Shown: positions 24,138-32,410 of the stretch, in pieces
How positions within the stretch are numbered: position 1 is the first letter of the stretch
Layout of the letters: each line of letters begins with the position of its first letter
DNA from: Nocardioides soli
Lineage (GTDB): Bacteria > Actinomycetota > Actinomycetes > Propionibacteriales > Nocardioidaceae
DNA length: 64,000 nucleotides
NCBI RefSeq assembly: GCF_014191495.1
Contig: NZ_JACHWR010000002.1
Span: 1,240,001-1,304,000, forward strand
Reading direction: 5' to 3'
Notes under the pieces: generated by a model
Database searches by the model: none
Told to the model about the DNA's origin: nothing
The model's input: the letters and a program-made list of their open reading frames with translations, nothing else
Position numbers and translations under genes: made by a program

Positions 24138-25366
24138 GCATGACGACGGACGCCATCGTCTTCGACCCGTACGACTACGCGTTCCAGGAGGACCCCTACC
24201 CGACGTACCGTCGGTGCCGCGACGAGGACCCGCTGCACCACAACGAGGAGCTCGACGTCTGGTTCCTCACCCGGCACGCCGACATCCAGCACGCGCTGCG
24301 CACCGAGGGCGTCTACTCCAACGCGATGGGGGTCTCCATCGACCGGAGCGCGTGGGGCCCCGACGCTCATCGAGTGATGTCCTTCCTCGGCATGGACCCG
24401 CCCCGCCAGCAGCGGCTGCGGTCGCTGGTCTCCAAGGGATTCACGCCGCGACGGGTGACCGAGCTGGCCCCGCAGATCCAGCGACTGACCGACCACTACC
24501 TGGACCGGTGCCTGGAGCGGGCCCGGGACGGGCAGGGCTTCGACTGGATCCACGACTTCGCGGGCCTGCTCCCGATGGATGTCATCTCCGAGATGATGGG
24601 TGTGCCCGAGTCCGACCGGGCGGAGGTGCGCCGGCTCGCCGACCTCGTCGTGCACCGCGAGCCGGGCATGCGCGACGTCCCGCCCGCCGGCATGGAGGCG
24701 TCGCTGGTGCTGGTCGGCTACTACGCCGAGATGGTCGCGCAGCGCAAGAGGCGGCCGACGTCCGACCTGACCAGCGCCCTGCTCTCGGCGGAGATGGACG
24801 GCGACCGGCTCGGCGAGGACGAGATCATCGCCTTCCTCTTCCTGATGGTCGTCGCGGGCAACGAGACCACCACCAAGCTGCTCGGGCACGCGCTCTTCCA
24901 CCTGACCCGGCACCCCGCGCAGCTCGAGAAGGTCTTCGCCGACCCCGACGACCGGGGCGACCTCGTGGTGCCGTGGATCGAGGAGACGCTGCGCTACGAC
25001 ACCTCCAGCCAGATGCTCGCGCGGCACCTGCTCGCCGACGTCGAGCTGCACAGCCGGGTCGCGCCGGCGGGCTCGAAGGCGGTGCTGGTGCTCGGCTCGG
25101 CCAACCGCGACGACCGGGTCTTCGACGATCCGGACCGGTTCGACGTCTTCCGCGAGCGGGACGAACTGGCGCAGTTGCTGAGTTTTGGCGGGGGCCGGCA
25201 CTTCTGCCTCGGCGCCAACCTGGCCCGCCTCGAGGCCCGGATCGCCCTGGCCGCGCTGGTACGCCGGGTCCGCGCGGTCGAGGTCGCCCACGACGACTGC
25301 GTGCGGGTGCACTCGGTCAACGTGCGCGGCTTCGCGTCGGTGCCGGTGCGGATGGAGGCGCGATGA
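24134..25366 (+). CDS. Cytochrome P450 (CYP123-like position in cyp51 island)
   Basis: 410 aa, GTG start overlapping the TetR stop. I-helix oxygen-activation motif VVAGNETTT, K-helix EETLRYD (E-X2-R), heme-binding loop FGGGRHFCLG with Cys358. It is a soluble class I bacterial P450 and needs a ferredoxin and reductase; the 3Fe-4S ferredoxin at 31599 is a candidate partner. Its place next to SDR and cyp51 resembles M. tuberculosis CYP123 (Rv0766c), but family assignment by identity was not possible here. The last codons (GTGCGGATGGAGGCGCGATGA-like end) are repeated downstream inside a tandem array. Confidence 0.9.
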   Translation: MSMTTDAIVFDPYDYAFQEDPYPTYRRCRDEDPLHHNEELDVWFLTRHADIQHALRTEGVYSNAMGVSIDRSAWGPDAHRVMSFLGMDPPRQQRLRSLVSKGFTPRRVTELAPQIQRLTDHYLDRCLERARDGQGFDWIHDFAGLLPMDVISEMMGVPESDRAEVRRLADLVVHREPGMRDVPPAGMEASLVLVGYYAEMVAQRKRRPTSDLTSALLSAEMDGDRLGEDEIIAFLFLMVVAGNETTTKLLGHALFHLTRHPAQLEKVFADPDDRGDLVVPWIEETLRYDTSSQMLARHLLADVELHSRVAPAGSKAVLVLGSANRDDRVFDDPDRFDVFRERDELAQLLSFGGGRHFCLGANLARLEARIALAALVRRVRAVEVAHDDCVRVHSVNVRGFASVPVRMEAR

Positions 25367-25978
25367 GCGCGGTGTCGGCGTGCGGCGGTGTCGGCGCGCG
25401 GCGGTGTGTCAGCAACCGTTCTGGCCGGGCGATCGGTTGCCTGCTCACCGCGCCCCGGTGGCGGTGCCGTGCGGCGGTGTGTGAGCAACCGTTCCGGTCG
25501 GGCGATCGGGCGGTGGGTGCTCCACGTTCCTGGTCCCGCGCTGGGTGGATTGTCCACCGCCGCCGGGAGCCGGCCGTCGGTGGAGGCGGCATGAGCGCGG
25601 TGCCGGCGTGCGGCGGTGTGTCAGCAACCGTTCTGGCCGGGCGATCGGTTGCCAGCTCACCGCGCCCCGGTGGGTGTCGTGCGGCGGTGTGTGAGCAACC
25701 GTTTTGGTGGGGCGGTCGGGCGATCGGGCGGTGGGTGCTCCACGTACCTGGTCCCGCGTTGGGTGGATTGCCCACCGCCGCCGGGAGCCGGCCGTGGATG
25801 GAGGCGCGATGAGCGCGGTGTCGGCGTGCGGCGGTGTGTCAGCAACCGTTCTGGCCGGGCGATCGGTTGCCTGCTCACCGCGCCCCGGTGTCGGCGTGCG
25901 GCGGTGTGTGAGCAACCGTTCCGGTGGGGCGATCGGTTGCCTGCTCACCGCCACCCGGCGGCGCGGCCCGGAGGCGGC
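25363..25978. repeat. Tandem repeat array: 51-bp palindromic repeats in ~220-bp higher-order units
   Basis: Between the P450 and SDR genes. Full 51-bp copies at 25401-25451, 25613-25663, 25831-25881 and 25901-25951, with ends GCGGTGTGT(C/G)AGCAACC and GGTTGCC(T/A)GCTCACCGC; half copies start at 25474 and 25684. Larger units beginning ATGAGCGCGGTG at 25363, 25591 and 25809 (228 and 218 bp apart) also include a conserved segment with GGTGGGTGCTCCACGT. The P450 3' end (GATGGAGGCGCGATGAGCGC) is reproduced at 25798-25817. Short open frames here come from the repeat and are not supported as genes. Confidence 0.85.
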
Positions 25979-26770
25979 ATGAGCAAGTACGCGCAGCCGA
26001 CCCGCCGGCCCGCGGTCGTCACCGGCGCCTCGTCGGGCATCGGCGCGGCGACGGCGCTGGCGCTGGCGGCGTCCGGGTTCCCGGTCGCGCTCGGTGCGCG
26101 GCGTACCGATCGGTGCGAGGAGGTCGCCGCCCAGATCCGCGCGGCTGGCGGCGAGGCGGTCGCGCACGCGCTCGACCTCACCGACGACTCCTCGGTCGAG
26201 GCGTTCGCCGCGCGGGTGAGCGCCGATCTCGGCGACGTCGAGGTCGTGATCTCCAACGCCGGCGCGGTCGCACCAGGCACCATCCACGAGGTCGACACCG
26301 ACCGCTTCGCCCGCGAGCTCGACCTCAACGTCGTCGGGGCGCACCGACTGGTGCGGGCCTTCGTGCCCGGCATGGTCGAGCGGCGCCGCGGCGACCTGGT
26401 CTTCGTCTCCTCCGACGTCGCGGCGCGGGCCCGCCCGTTCATGTCGTCGTACGCCGCCGGCAAGTGGGGCCTGGAGGGCCTCGCGCACGCGATGCAGATG
26501 GAGCTCGAGGGCACCGGCGTGCGCGCCTCGATCGTGCGTCCCGGTCCCACCTGGAGCGAGATGGGCACCGACTGGGACGACGCAGAGGCGGCGTTCGTGC
26601 TCAACCAGTGGGTCCGCTTCGGGTTGGCCCGGCATCCGCACTTCCTCAAGCCCGCCGCACTCGCCGACGCGATCACCACGGTGGTCAGCGCGCCCCGCGG
26701 CGTGCACCTCAGCCTGATCGAGGTGAACCCCGAGGCGCCGCTCGACGATCGGGGTGATGTCACCCGCTGA
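25979..26770 (+). CDS. Short-chain dehydrogenase/reductase (SDR)
   Basis: 263 aa from ATG 25979. Classical SDR features: TGASSGIG nucleotide loop, NAG motif (ISNAGAV), catalytic Ser in VFVSSDVAA and Y-X3-K in SYAAGKWG. Reduces or oxidises a hydroxyl/keto group with NAD(P). Neighbouring P450 and CYP51 suggest a sterol- or lipid-like substrate; the order resembles Rv0765c next to M. tuberculosis cyp51. Its start lies at the edge of the tandem repeat array, and the repeat supplies the upstream GGAGGCGGC ribosome-binding region. Confidence 0.88.
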   Translation: MSKYAQPTRRPAVVTGASSGIGAATALALAASGFPVALGARRTDRCEEVAAQIRAAGGEAVAHALDLTDDSSVEAFAARVSADLGDVEVVISNAGAVAPGTIHEVDTDRFARELDLNVVGAHRLVRAFVPGMVERRRGDLVFVSSDVAARARPFMSSYAAGKWGLEGLAHAMQMELEGTGVRASIVRPGPTWSEMGTDWDDAEAAFVLNQWVRFGLARHPHFLKPAALADAITTVVSAPRGVHLSLIEVNPEAPLDDRGDVTR

Positions 26771-26837
26771 GGGGTGGTGCGGGGCCACCTGTCCAGGCGC
26801 GACGCTCGACGGACGGTGATCCGCGAAGGGAGCGTGC

Positions 26838-28573
26838 GTGGACCCAGACACCGCCGGCTCCGCCCGGACGCCAGCACCGCGACTGCTGCCGATCGTCGGT
26901 CAGCTGCGGGACTACCGGCGCGCCTGGCTCCGCGGGGACCTGCTGGCCGGCGTTGTGGTCGCCGCGCTGATCATCCCCAAGAACCTCGGGTACGCCGGGA
27001 TCGCCGGCGTACCCCTCGAGCACGGGCTGTACGCCGCGGCCGTCGGCGCCCTCCTGTACGCCGTGTTCGGCACCTGCCGGCAGATCTCGATGGGCCCGAG
27101 CTCCGGACTCGCGGCCGTCGCGGGCGGCGCCGTGCTCGTCACCGGGATCACCGACACCGCGGACGTGGCCACTCTGGTCGCCGGGATCACCCTGGTCAGC
27201 GGCCTGATCTTCCTGGCGCTGGCCGTCTTCCGGATGGGCTGGCTCTCGCAGTTCCTCTCGCGCGCGGTGGTGACCGGCTTCCTCTTCGGCGCGGCGATCG
27301 ACGTGGTCGTCGGCGAGCTGCCCAAACTGACCGGCACCGACGCCGAGGGCGACAGCTCCTTCCAGGAGTTGTGGTCGTGGCTGTCGGGCCTCGACGACGC
27401 CCACCTCGACACGGTGCTCGTGGGCACGGTCGCGCTGGTGGTGGTCTTCGGCGTCCGCCGGTTCGCCCCGCGGCTGCCGGGCTCGCTGGTGCTGCTGGTG
27501 GGCGGACTGGTCGCGTCCGCCCTGCTCGATCTGGGCGACCACGGCGTCGCGCTGGTCGGCGAGATCCCACGGGGGCTGCCGTCCTTCGACGTACCGGACC
27601 TCGGCCTGCTGGTCGACCACGCGAGCACGGTGCTGCTCGCGGCGTTCGCGCTGGTGATGATCGGGTTCTCCCAGACCGCGGGCGACGCGCGGTCGTTCGC
27701 GGCCAAGCACCGCTACCAGGTCGACATCGACCAGGAGTCGGTCGCCCAGCCGCGGCGAACATCGGCGCCGGGCTGCTGAAGGGGATGCCGGTCTCGACCA
27801 GCCTCTCCGCGAGCTCGCTCAACGACCGCACCGGCGCGCGGAGCAACCTGGCGAGCCTGACCTCGGGGCTCACGGTGGTGCTCGCGCTGATCGTGCTGGC
27901 GCCGCTCTTCTCGTCGTTGCCCAAGCCGGTGCTGGCGGCCCTGATCATCGAGGCCGTCGTGATGGGGATGATGGACGTCGGCGAGATGCGCCGCCTGCGC
28001 CGGGTCTCGCGGGTCGACTTCTGGGTCGCGGTGGCGGCGATCCTCGCGACGCTGGTGTTCGGGGTCCTCGCCGGGGTGGCGATCGGGATCGCGCTCTCGC
28101 TGCTGTGGCTGGTCTACGTCGCCACCCATCCGCGACTCTCGACGCTCGGCCGCGAGGCCGGCACCCAGGTCTTCCGCGACCTCGACGAGCACCCGGACGA
28201 CGAGACGATTCCCGGCGTCGTGGTGCTGCGGATGGACGGCGGCGTCTTCTTCGCGACCGCCGACACGCTCGAGGACCGGGTCCGCGCCGTGCTGATCGAT
28301 CCCGACGTGCACGGCGTCGTGCTGCACTTCGCGGGCGTCAACTTCGCCGACTCCCAGGGCGCGGCGACGCTCTCGGAGGTCATCCGGATGGCCGACGAGG
28401 CCGGCGTCGACCTGCGCTTCGCCGCGGTCCGGCCGGCGGTGCGCCGGCTGCTGGAGCGCGACGGCGTGATCGGCCGGCTCGGCGCCGACCGCGTGCACGG
28501 CAACGTCCACCGGGCCGTGGTCGCACTGACGACCGCCGAGCCGCCGGCCCACCATCGCGAGGAGCCGACCTGA
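26838..28573 (+). pseudogene. SulP family anion transporter, interrupted by one frameshift
   Basis: The first frame (26838-27779) encodes SulP membrane segments up to DIDQESVAQ and then reads out of frame to a stop at 27779. The continuation AANIGAGLLKGMPVSTSLSASSLNDRTGARSN is in another frame from ~27750 to 28573 and ends with a STAS domain (VVLRMDGGVFFATADTLEDRV...HFAGVNFADSQGAATL). Combined they give a normal-length SulP protein (~575 aa), a sulfate/bicarbonate/dicarboxylate-type transporter. Loss of one base (or gain of two) near 27750 explains it; a sequencing error is as likely as real inactivation. Everything else is intact. Confidence 0.85.
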
Positions 28574-30078
28574 TGACGACCGATCTCCCGAGCCGGACCG
28601 ACCCGCCCGCCGTCGTACCGCGGTGGGAGTGGCGCGCCTTCGGCGACCTCGCCGACGAGGCGCTCGCGTCGCTGCGGACCGTGGCCCCGGCGGTCAGCGA
28701 CGAGACCTACGTGCTCTCGATGTGGACGAACGCCTCGGTCAAGGTGCGCGACGACCTGCTCGACGTCAAGGTGCTGCGCCGGGTCGACGGGGCCGGGCTC
28801 CAGCTGTGGACGCCGACCATGAAGGCGGCCTTCCCCGTCGACGAGGCGTACGTGGCCGCGGCGTTCGAGGCCCTCGGCCTGCCGGAGCCGGTGACCGGGC
28901 GACCCCGGCACACCCGCTCCGAGCTGCTGCTCGACGTGATCGGCGCCCACGACGAGCTCCGGCTCGTCGACGTGCACAAGGTGCGGCACCGCTCGGTGCT
29001 GGAGGGCTGCCTGGTCGAGTACACCGAGATCAGCGCCGAGGGCTCGTCCACCTGGACCGTCGCGGCGGAGTCGCCGGACCCCGAGCTCGTGTCCGCGACC
29101 GTCCGCAGGCTCGGCCTCGCGGGGCGTCGCAACACCTGCGTCGCCGACGGGCTCAAGGCGCTGCTCGGCTGGCGCCCGACGCGGTACGCCGTCCTCGACG
29201 TCGGCACCAACTCGGTCAAGCTGGTCGTCGGCGACCGGGCGGGCCGGACCGAGCTCGACACTGCCGTGGTGACCCGGCTCGGGGAGGGTCTGGCGGAGTC
29301 CGGCGGGCTGACCCCCGCGTCGATGGATCGCACCGTCGCCGCGATCGCGGGTCTGCTCGACGACATCCGCGGCCGGGGCCCGGTCGAGATCGTGGCCGTC
29401 GGGACGGCGGGGCTGCGGCAGGCGCCCAACCGGGACGACTTCCTCGGCGCCGTCCTCGACCGCTGCGGGGTGGCGGTCGAGGTGATCTCGGGTCCTGAGG
29501 AGGCCCGGCTCGCCTACCGGGCGGCGGTCTCCTCCCTGACCTCCGGCGGCGACGGCCTGCTGGTCTTCGACTCGGGCGGCGGCAGCAGCCAGTTCACCTT
29601 CGGCAGTCGCGATCGGATCGCGGAGCAGTTCAGCCTCGACGTCGGTGCGGTGCGCCTGACCGAGCGGTTCGGGTTGGCGGGCGCCGTGCCTCGGGAGACC
29701 GTCGACGCGGCCCTCGAGGCGATCTCGGCCGAGCTGGGTCGGGTCGCCGGGCGGTCGCGGCCGGACGCCGTGATCGCGATCGGCGGCACCTCGACCAACC
29801 TCGCCGCGGTCAGCCACGGCCTGACGACGTACGACCCCGACGTGGTGCACGGCACCGTCGTCGACGTCGCCGAGGTGGACCGGCAGATCGAGGAGTACCG
29901 GCGGCGTGCCGCCGACGAGCGCCGCACGATCGCCGGGCTCCAGCCCGCCCGGGCCGAAGTGATCCTCGCGGGTGCGTGCATCGTGCGCACGATCCTCACG
30001 CTGACCGGGCAGCAAGCGATCACCGTCAGCGACCGCGGCCTGCGCCACGGTGTGGCCGCCGAGCGGTTCGGAGGCTGA
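28573..30078 (+). CDS. CYTH-like domain fused to Ppx/GppA exopolyphosphatase
   Basis: 501 aa, ATG overlapping the SulP stop (TGATG). Residues ~15-200 look like a CYTH/triphosphate-tunnel domain (RWEWRAFG, ASVKVRDDLLDVKVLRRV, charged strands). From ~205 a Ppx/GppA phosphatase domain starts: VLDVGTNSVKLVVGD (phosphate-1 loop), VISGPEEARLAYRA, FDSGGGSSQFTFG, IAIGGTSTNLAAV. Ppx/GppA hydrolyse polyphosphate or pppGpp. Joining a polyphosphate-binding tunnel domain to Ppx suggests polyphosphate as substrate (inference). Coupled to the anion-transporter gene before it. Confidence 0.85.
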   Translation: MTTDLPSRTDPPAVVPRWEWRAFGDLADEALASLRTVAPAVSDETYVLSMWTNASVKVRDDLLDVKVLRRVDGAGLQLWTPTMKAAFPVDEAYVAAAFEALGLPEPVTGRPRHTRSELLLDVIGAHDELRLVDVHKVRHRSVLEGCLVEYTEISAEGSSTWTVAAESPDPELVSATVRRLGLAGRRNTCVADGLKALLGWRPTRYAVLDVGTNSVKLVVGDRAGRTELDTAVVTRLGEGLAESGGLTPASMDRTVAAIAGLLDDIRGRGPVEIVAVGTAGLRQAPNRDDFLGAVLDRCGVAVEVISGPEEARLAYRAAVSSLTSGGDGLLVFDSGGGSSQFTFGSRDRIAEQFSLDVGAVRLTERFGLAGAVPRETVDAALEAISAELGRVAGRSRPDAVIAIGGTSTNLAAVSHGLTTYDPDVVHGTVVDVAEVDRQIEEYRRRAADERRTIAGLQPARAEVILAGACIVRTILTLTGQQAITVSDRGLRHGVAAERFGG

Positions 30079-30086
30079 TCCGGCTC

Positions 30087-30128
30087 TTGTCGTCCGAGAG
30101 AACGTGTTCTAGATTGGACAGGTGTCCA
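30087..30128 (+). promoter_or_regulatory. cyp51 promoter with TetR-type operator and KstR-like box
   Basis: TTGTCG (30087-30092), 17-base spacer, TAGATT (30110-30115), GTG start at 30122. TGGACA-GG-TGTCCA (30115-30128) matches the operator of the TetR gene. Overlapping the -10 box, AGAACGTGTTCT (30099-30110) fits 13 of 14 positions of the mycobacterial KstR pattern TNNAACNNGTTNNA (30098-30111). KstR controls sterol catabolism genes, which fits cyp51. Confidence 0.65.
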
Positions 30129-31471
30129 GTCTTATGTCCATCCCGGAGGTCTCGTACGTCGTGCCGGACGACCCCGGGCGGAACTGGGGCCACCTGGCCG
30201 AGATGCGGGTCGACCCGATCGGCCTGTTCGAGCGGGTGCGCGCCGAGTGCGGCGACATCGGCCGCTTCCGGCTCGCCGACAAGGACGTCGTGCTGGTCTC
30301 GGGCGCCGAGGCCAACGAGCAGTTCTTCCGGGCGCCCGACTCGACGCTCGACCAGGCCGCGGCGTACCCCTTCATGACGCCGATCTTCGGCAAGGGCGTG
30401 GTCTTCGACGCCTCGCCGGAGGAGCGCCAGCAGATGCTCAAGAACCAGGCGCTGCGCGGCGACATGATGCGTGGGCACGCCTCGACCATCGAGGCCGAGA
30501 TCCGCCGGATGGTCGCCGACTGGGGCGACGCGGGCGAGATCGACCTGCTCGACTGGTTCGCGGAGCTGACGATCTACACGACGTCGGCCTGCCTGATCGG
30601 CAGGCCCTTCCGCGAGGAGCTCGACTCGTCGTTCGCCCACCACTACCACGAGCTGGAGCGCGGCACCGACGCGCTCGCGTACGTCGACCCCTACCTCGAC
30701 ATCGAGTCGTTCCGGCGCCGCGACGCCGCGCGGGAGCAGCTCGTCGAGCTGGTGCGGGGGATCATCGACCGGCGGAAGGCGCGGGGCACGGTGCCAAGGG
30801 AGGAGCGCGACCTGCTCGACGTGCTGATCTCGATCGACATGAGCGCCGACCACATCACCGGCATCTTCATCTCGATGATGTTCGCCGGCCACCACACCTC
30901 GTCCGGTACGGCGTCCTGGGCGCTCATCGAGCTGATGCGCAACCCCGAGACCATGGCCGCCGTCGTCACGGAGCTGGACGACCTGTACGCCGACGGCTCG
31001 GAGGTCTCCTTCCAGGCGCTGCGCTCGATCCCGCAGCTCGAGGCGGCGCTCAAGGAGACACTGCGCCTGCATCCGCCGCTGGTCATCCTGATGCGGGTCG
31101 TCCGGGAGGAGATCGAGCTGGCCGGGCACCGGATCCCGCCGGGCACGGTGGTCGCGGCGTCGCCGCGGGTCTCGAACCGGATCGGCACGGACTTCCCCGA
31201 CCCGGAGACCTTCGACCCGGGCCGCTACGTCGACCCGCGCCAGGAGGACCTGCAGAACCGCTGGACCTGGATCCCGTTCGGCGCCGGCAAGCACCGGTGC
31301 GTCGGCAACGCGTTCGCGATGATGCAGATGAAGGCGATCTTCTCGGTGATCCTGCGCGACTACGAGTTCGAGATGGCCCAGCCGCCGGAGTCCTACCGCG
31401 ACGACGTGTCGAAGATGGTGATCCAGCTCGAGCAACCCTGCCGGGTGCGGTACCGCCGGAGGCAGCGGTGA
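30122..31471 (+). CDS. cyp51: Sterol 14-alpha-demethylase (CYP51)
   Basis: 449 aa from a leaderless GTG. The I-helix MFAGHHTSSGTASW is the hallmark of CYP51, the K-helix has ALKETLRLHPPL, and the heme loop is FGAGKHRCVGNAFAMMQMKAIFSV with Cys393. These match the M. tuberculosis enzyme (heme Cys394) closely. CYP51 removes the 14-alpha methyl of lanosterol-type sterols by three oxidations. Most bacteria lack sterol synthesis, so the natural substrate in such organisms is unclear. The 3Fe-4S ferredoxin gene follows, as in mycobacteria. Controlled by the operator pair described at 30087-30128. Confidence 0.95.
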   Translation: MSSLMSIPEVSYVVPDDPGRNWGHLAEMRVDPIGLFERVRAECGDIGRFRLADKDVVLVSGAEANEQFFRAPDSTLDQAAAYPFMTPIFGKGVVFDASPEERQQMLKNQALRGDMMRGHASTIEAEIRRMVADWGDAGEIDLLDWFAELTIYTTSACLIGRPFREELDSSFAHHYHELERGTDALAYVDPYLDIESFRRRDAAREQLVELVRGIIDRRKARGTVPREERDLLDVLISIDMSADHITGIFISMMFAGHHTSSGTASWALIELMRNPETMAAVVTELDDLYADGSEVSFQALRSIPQLEAALKETLRLHPPLVILMRVVREEIELAGHRIPPGTVVAASPRVSNRIGTDFPDPETFDPGRYVDPRQEDLQNRWTWIPFGAGKHRCVGNAFAMMQMKAIFSVILRDYEFEMAQPPESYRDDVSKMVIQLEQPCRVRYRRRQR

Positions 31472-31488
31472 TGTCGGTGGCGGGGGGT

Positions 31489-31581
31489 GGTTTCGAGGCT
31501 CAGGCGCCAGCGCGCCTTCGCACCTCAACCACCGCAACGGCGGTTGAGGTACGAGGAGCGCCAGCGACGAGCCTCAAAACC
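31489..31581. repeat. Cloverleaf-like palindromic intergenic element, copy 1
   Basis: Terminal arms GGTTTCGAGGCTC (31489-31501) and GAGCCTCAAAACC (31569-31581) match at 12 of 13 positions. Inside are AGGCGC-CAGC-GCGCCT and ACCTCAACCACCG-CAA-CGGCGGTTGAGGT (one mismatch), then a degenerate third arm. The same order of arms with the same wording appears at 33881-33961. Lies between cyp51 and its ferredoxin gene. Confidence 0.75.
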
Positions 31582-31598
31582 CCCACGGAGCAAGGGCG

Positions 31599-31802
31599 AT
31601 GAGCTTCCGGGTGGTCGCCGACCTCGACCTGTGCCAGGCGCATCAGGTGTGTCAGGGCGAGGCCCCCCAGGTGTTCGGCTTCGACGCGGAGGCCGATCGC
31701 GTGACGGTGCTCCAGGAGCACCCGGACGAGTCCCTGCGGTCCGACGTGCGGTCGGCCGTGAAGTACTGCCCGGCCATGGCGTTGGCCATCGAGGAGGAGT
31801 GA
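31599..31802 (+). CDS. 3Fe-4S ferredoxin, electron donor for P450
   Basis: 67 aa. Begins VVADLDLCQAHQVCQGEAP and ends AVKYCPAMAL: C-X5-C plus a distal CP, the ligand set of single-cluster 3Fe-4S ferredoxins that serve actinobacterial P450s. Placed directly after cyp51, as Rv0763c follows Rv0764c in M. tuberculosis, so it is the expected redox partner of CYP51 and perhaps of the P450 at 24134. The cloverleaf element sits in the gap between the two genes. Confidence 0.92.
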   Translation: MSFRVVADLDLCQAHQVCQGEAPQVFGFDAEADRVTVLQEHPDESLRSDVRSAVKYCPAMALAIEEE

Positions 31803-31804
31803 CC

Positions 31805-32410
31805 ATGCCGCTGACGCGAGCAGAGATCGAGGAGTTCTGGGAGTCCTGGCTGGCGATCAACCGGGAGGCCGAGCGGATCGGCGACTGGAAGATCATGGCC
31901 GACTGGTACGCCGAGGACGCGACGTACGGCTGGATGTACACGCCCGACGAGCACTTCATGGCGATCGGACGCGAGGAGATCCGCGAGCTGGCGATCGGCC
32001 AGGAGATGGCCGGGCTCGACGGCTGGCACTACGACTACCAGGCGACGATGATCGACGAGAGGAGCCGGATGATCGCGGGCTTCTGGAAGCAGAAGTCCGG
32101 GATCACCGACGACGAGACCGGTGAGGAGTACGAGATCCTCGGCATCGGCGGGTCCTGGTTCGGTGTGGAGCGGCAGGACGACGGGGCGCTCAAGTTCGCG
32201 TGGCAGCGCGACTGGTTCGACCTCGGCTCCACCGCCCACACGTTCCTCGCGATCGCGTCCTCCGGCAAGGCGCCGCAGGGCCTGCTGGACCGGATGGCCG
32301 TGGACGGCAGGAGCCAGCCGGGGCACTACCGGCTGCGTGACCTGCCGTCGACGGTGTGGCCGCCGCCGGTGGAGCGTGGGGACTTCATCACCCAGCAGGC
32401 CGCTCGATGA
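31805..32410 (+). CDS. SnoaL/NTF2-like domain protein
   Basis: 201 aa, ATG 2 bases after the ferredoxin stop. The first ~140 residues have the cone-fold pattern of NTF2/SnoaL-like proteins: IEEFWESWLAINREAERIGDWKIMADWYAEDATYGW, the loop GREEIRELAIGQEM and strands with WHYDY and KFAWQRDWFD. Such proteins include ketosteroid isomerase-like and dehydratase-like enzymes, but also non-catalytic members. The aromatic-rich C-terminus (STVWPPPVERGDFITQQ) is unusual. Its stop overlaps the aldehyde dehydrogenase start (ATGA), so it is part of the cyp51 operon. Confidence 0.65.
   Translation: MPLTRAEIEEFWESWLAINREAERIGDWKIMADWYAEDATYGWMYTPDEHFMAIGREEIRELAIGQEMAGLDGWHYDYQATMIDERSRMIAGFWKQKSGITDDETGEEYEILGIGGSWFGVERQDDGALKFAWQRDWFDLGSTAHTFLAIASSGKAPQGLLDRMAVDGRSQPGHYRLRDLPSTVWPPPVERGDFITQQAAR

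Noticed and set aside
25401..25951. Series of short genes starting ATGAGCGCGGTG
   Set aside because: The open frames are created by the repeated DNA itself, differ in frame and end arbitrarily, with no recognisable product.
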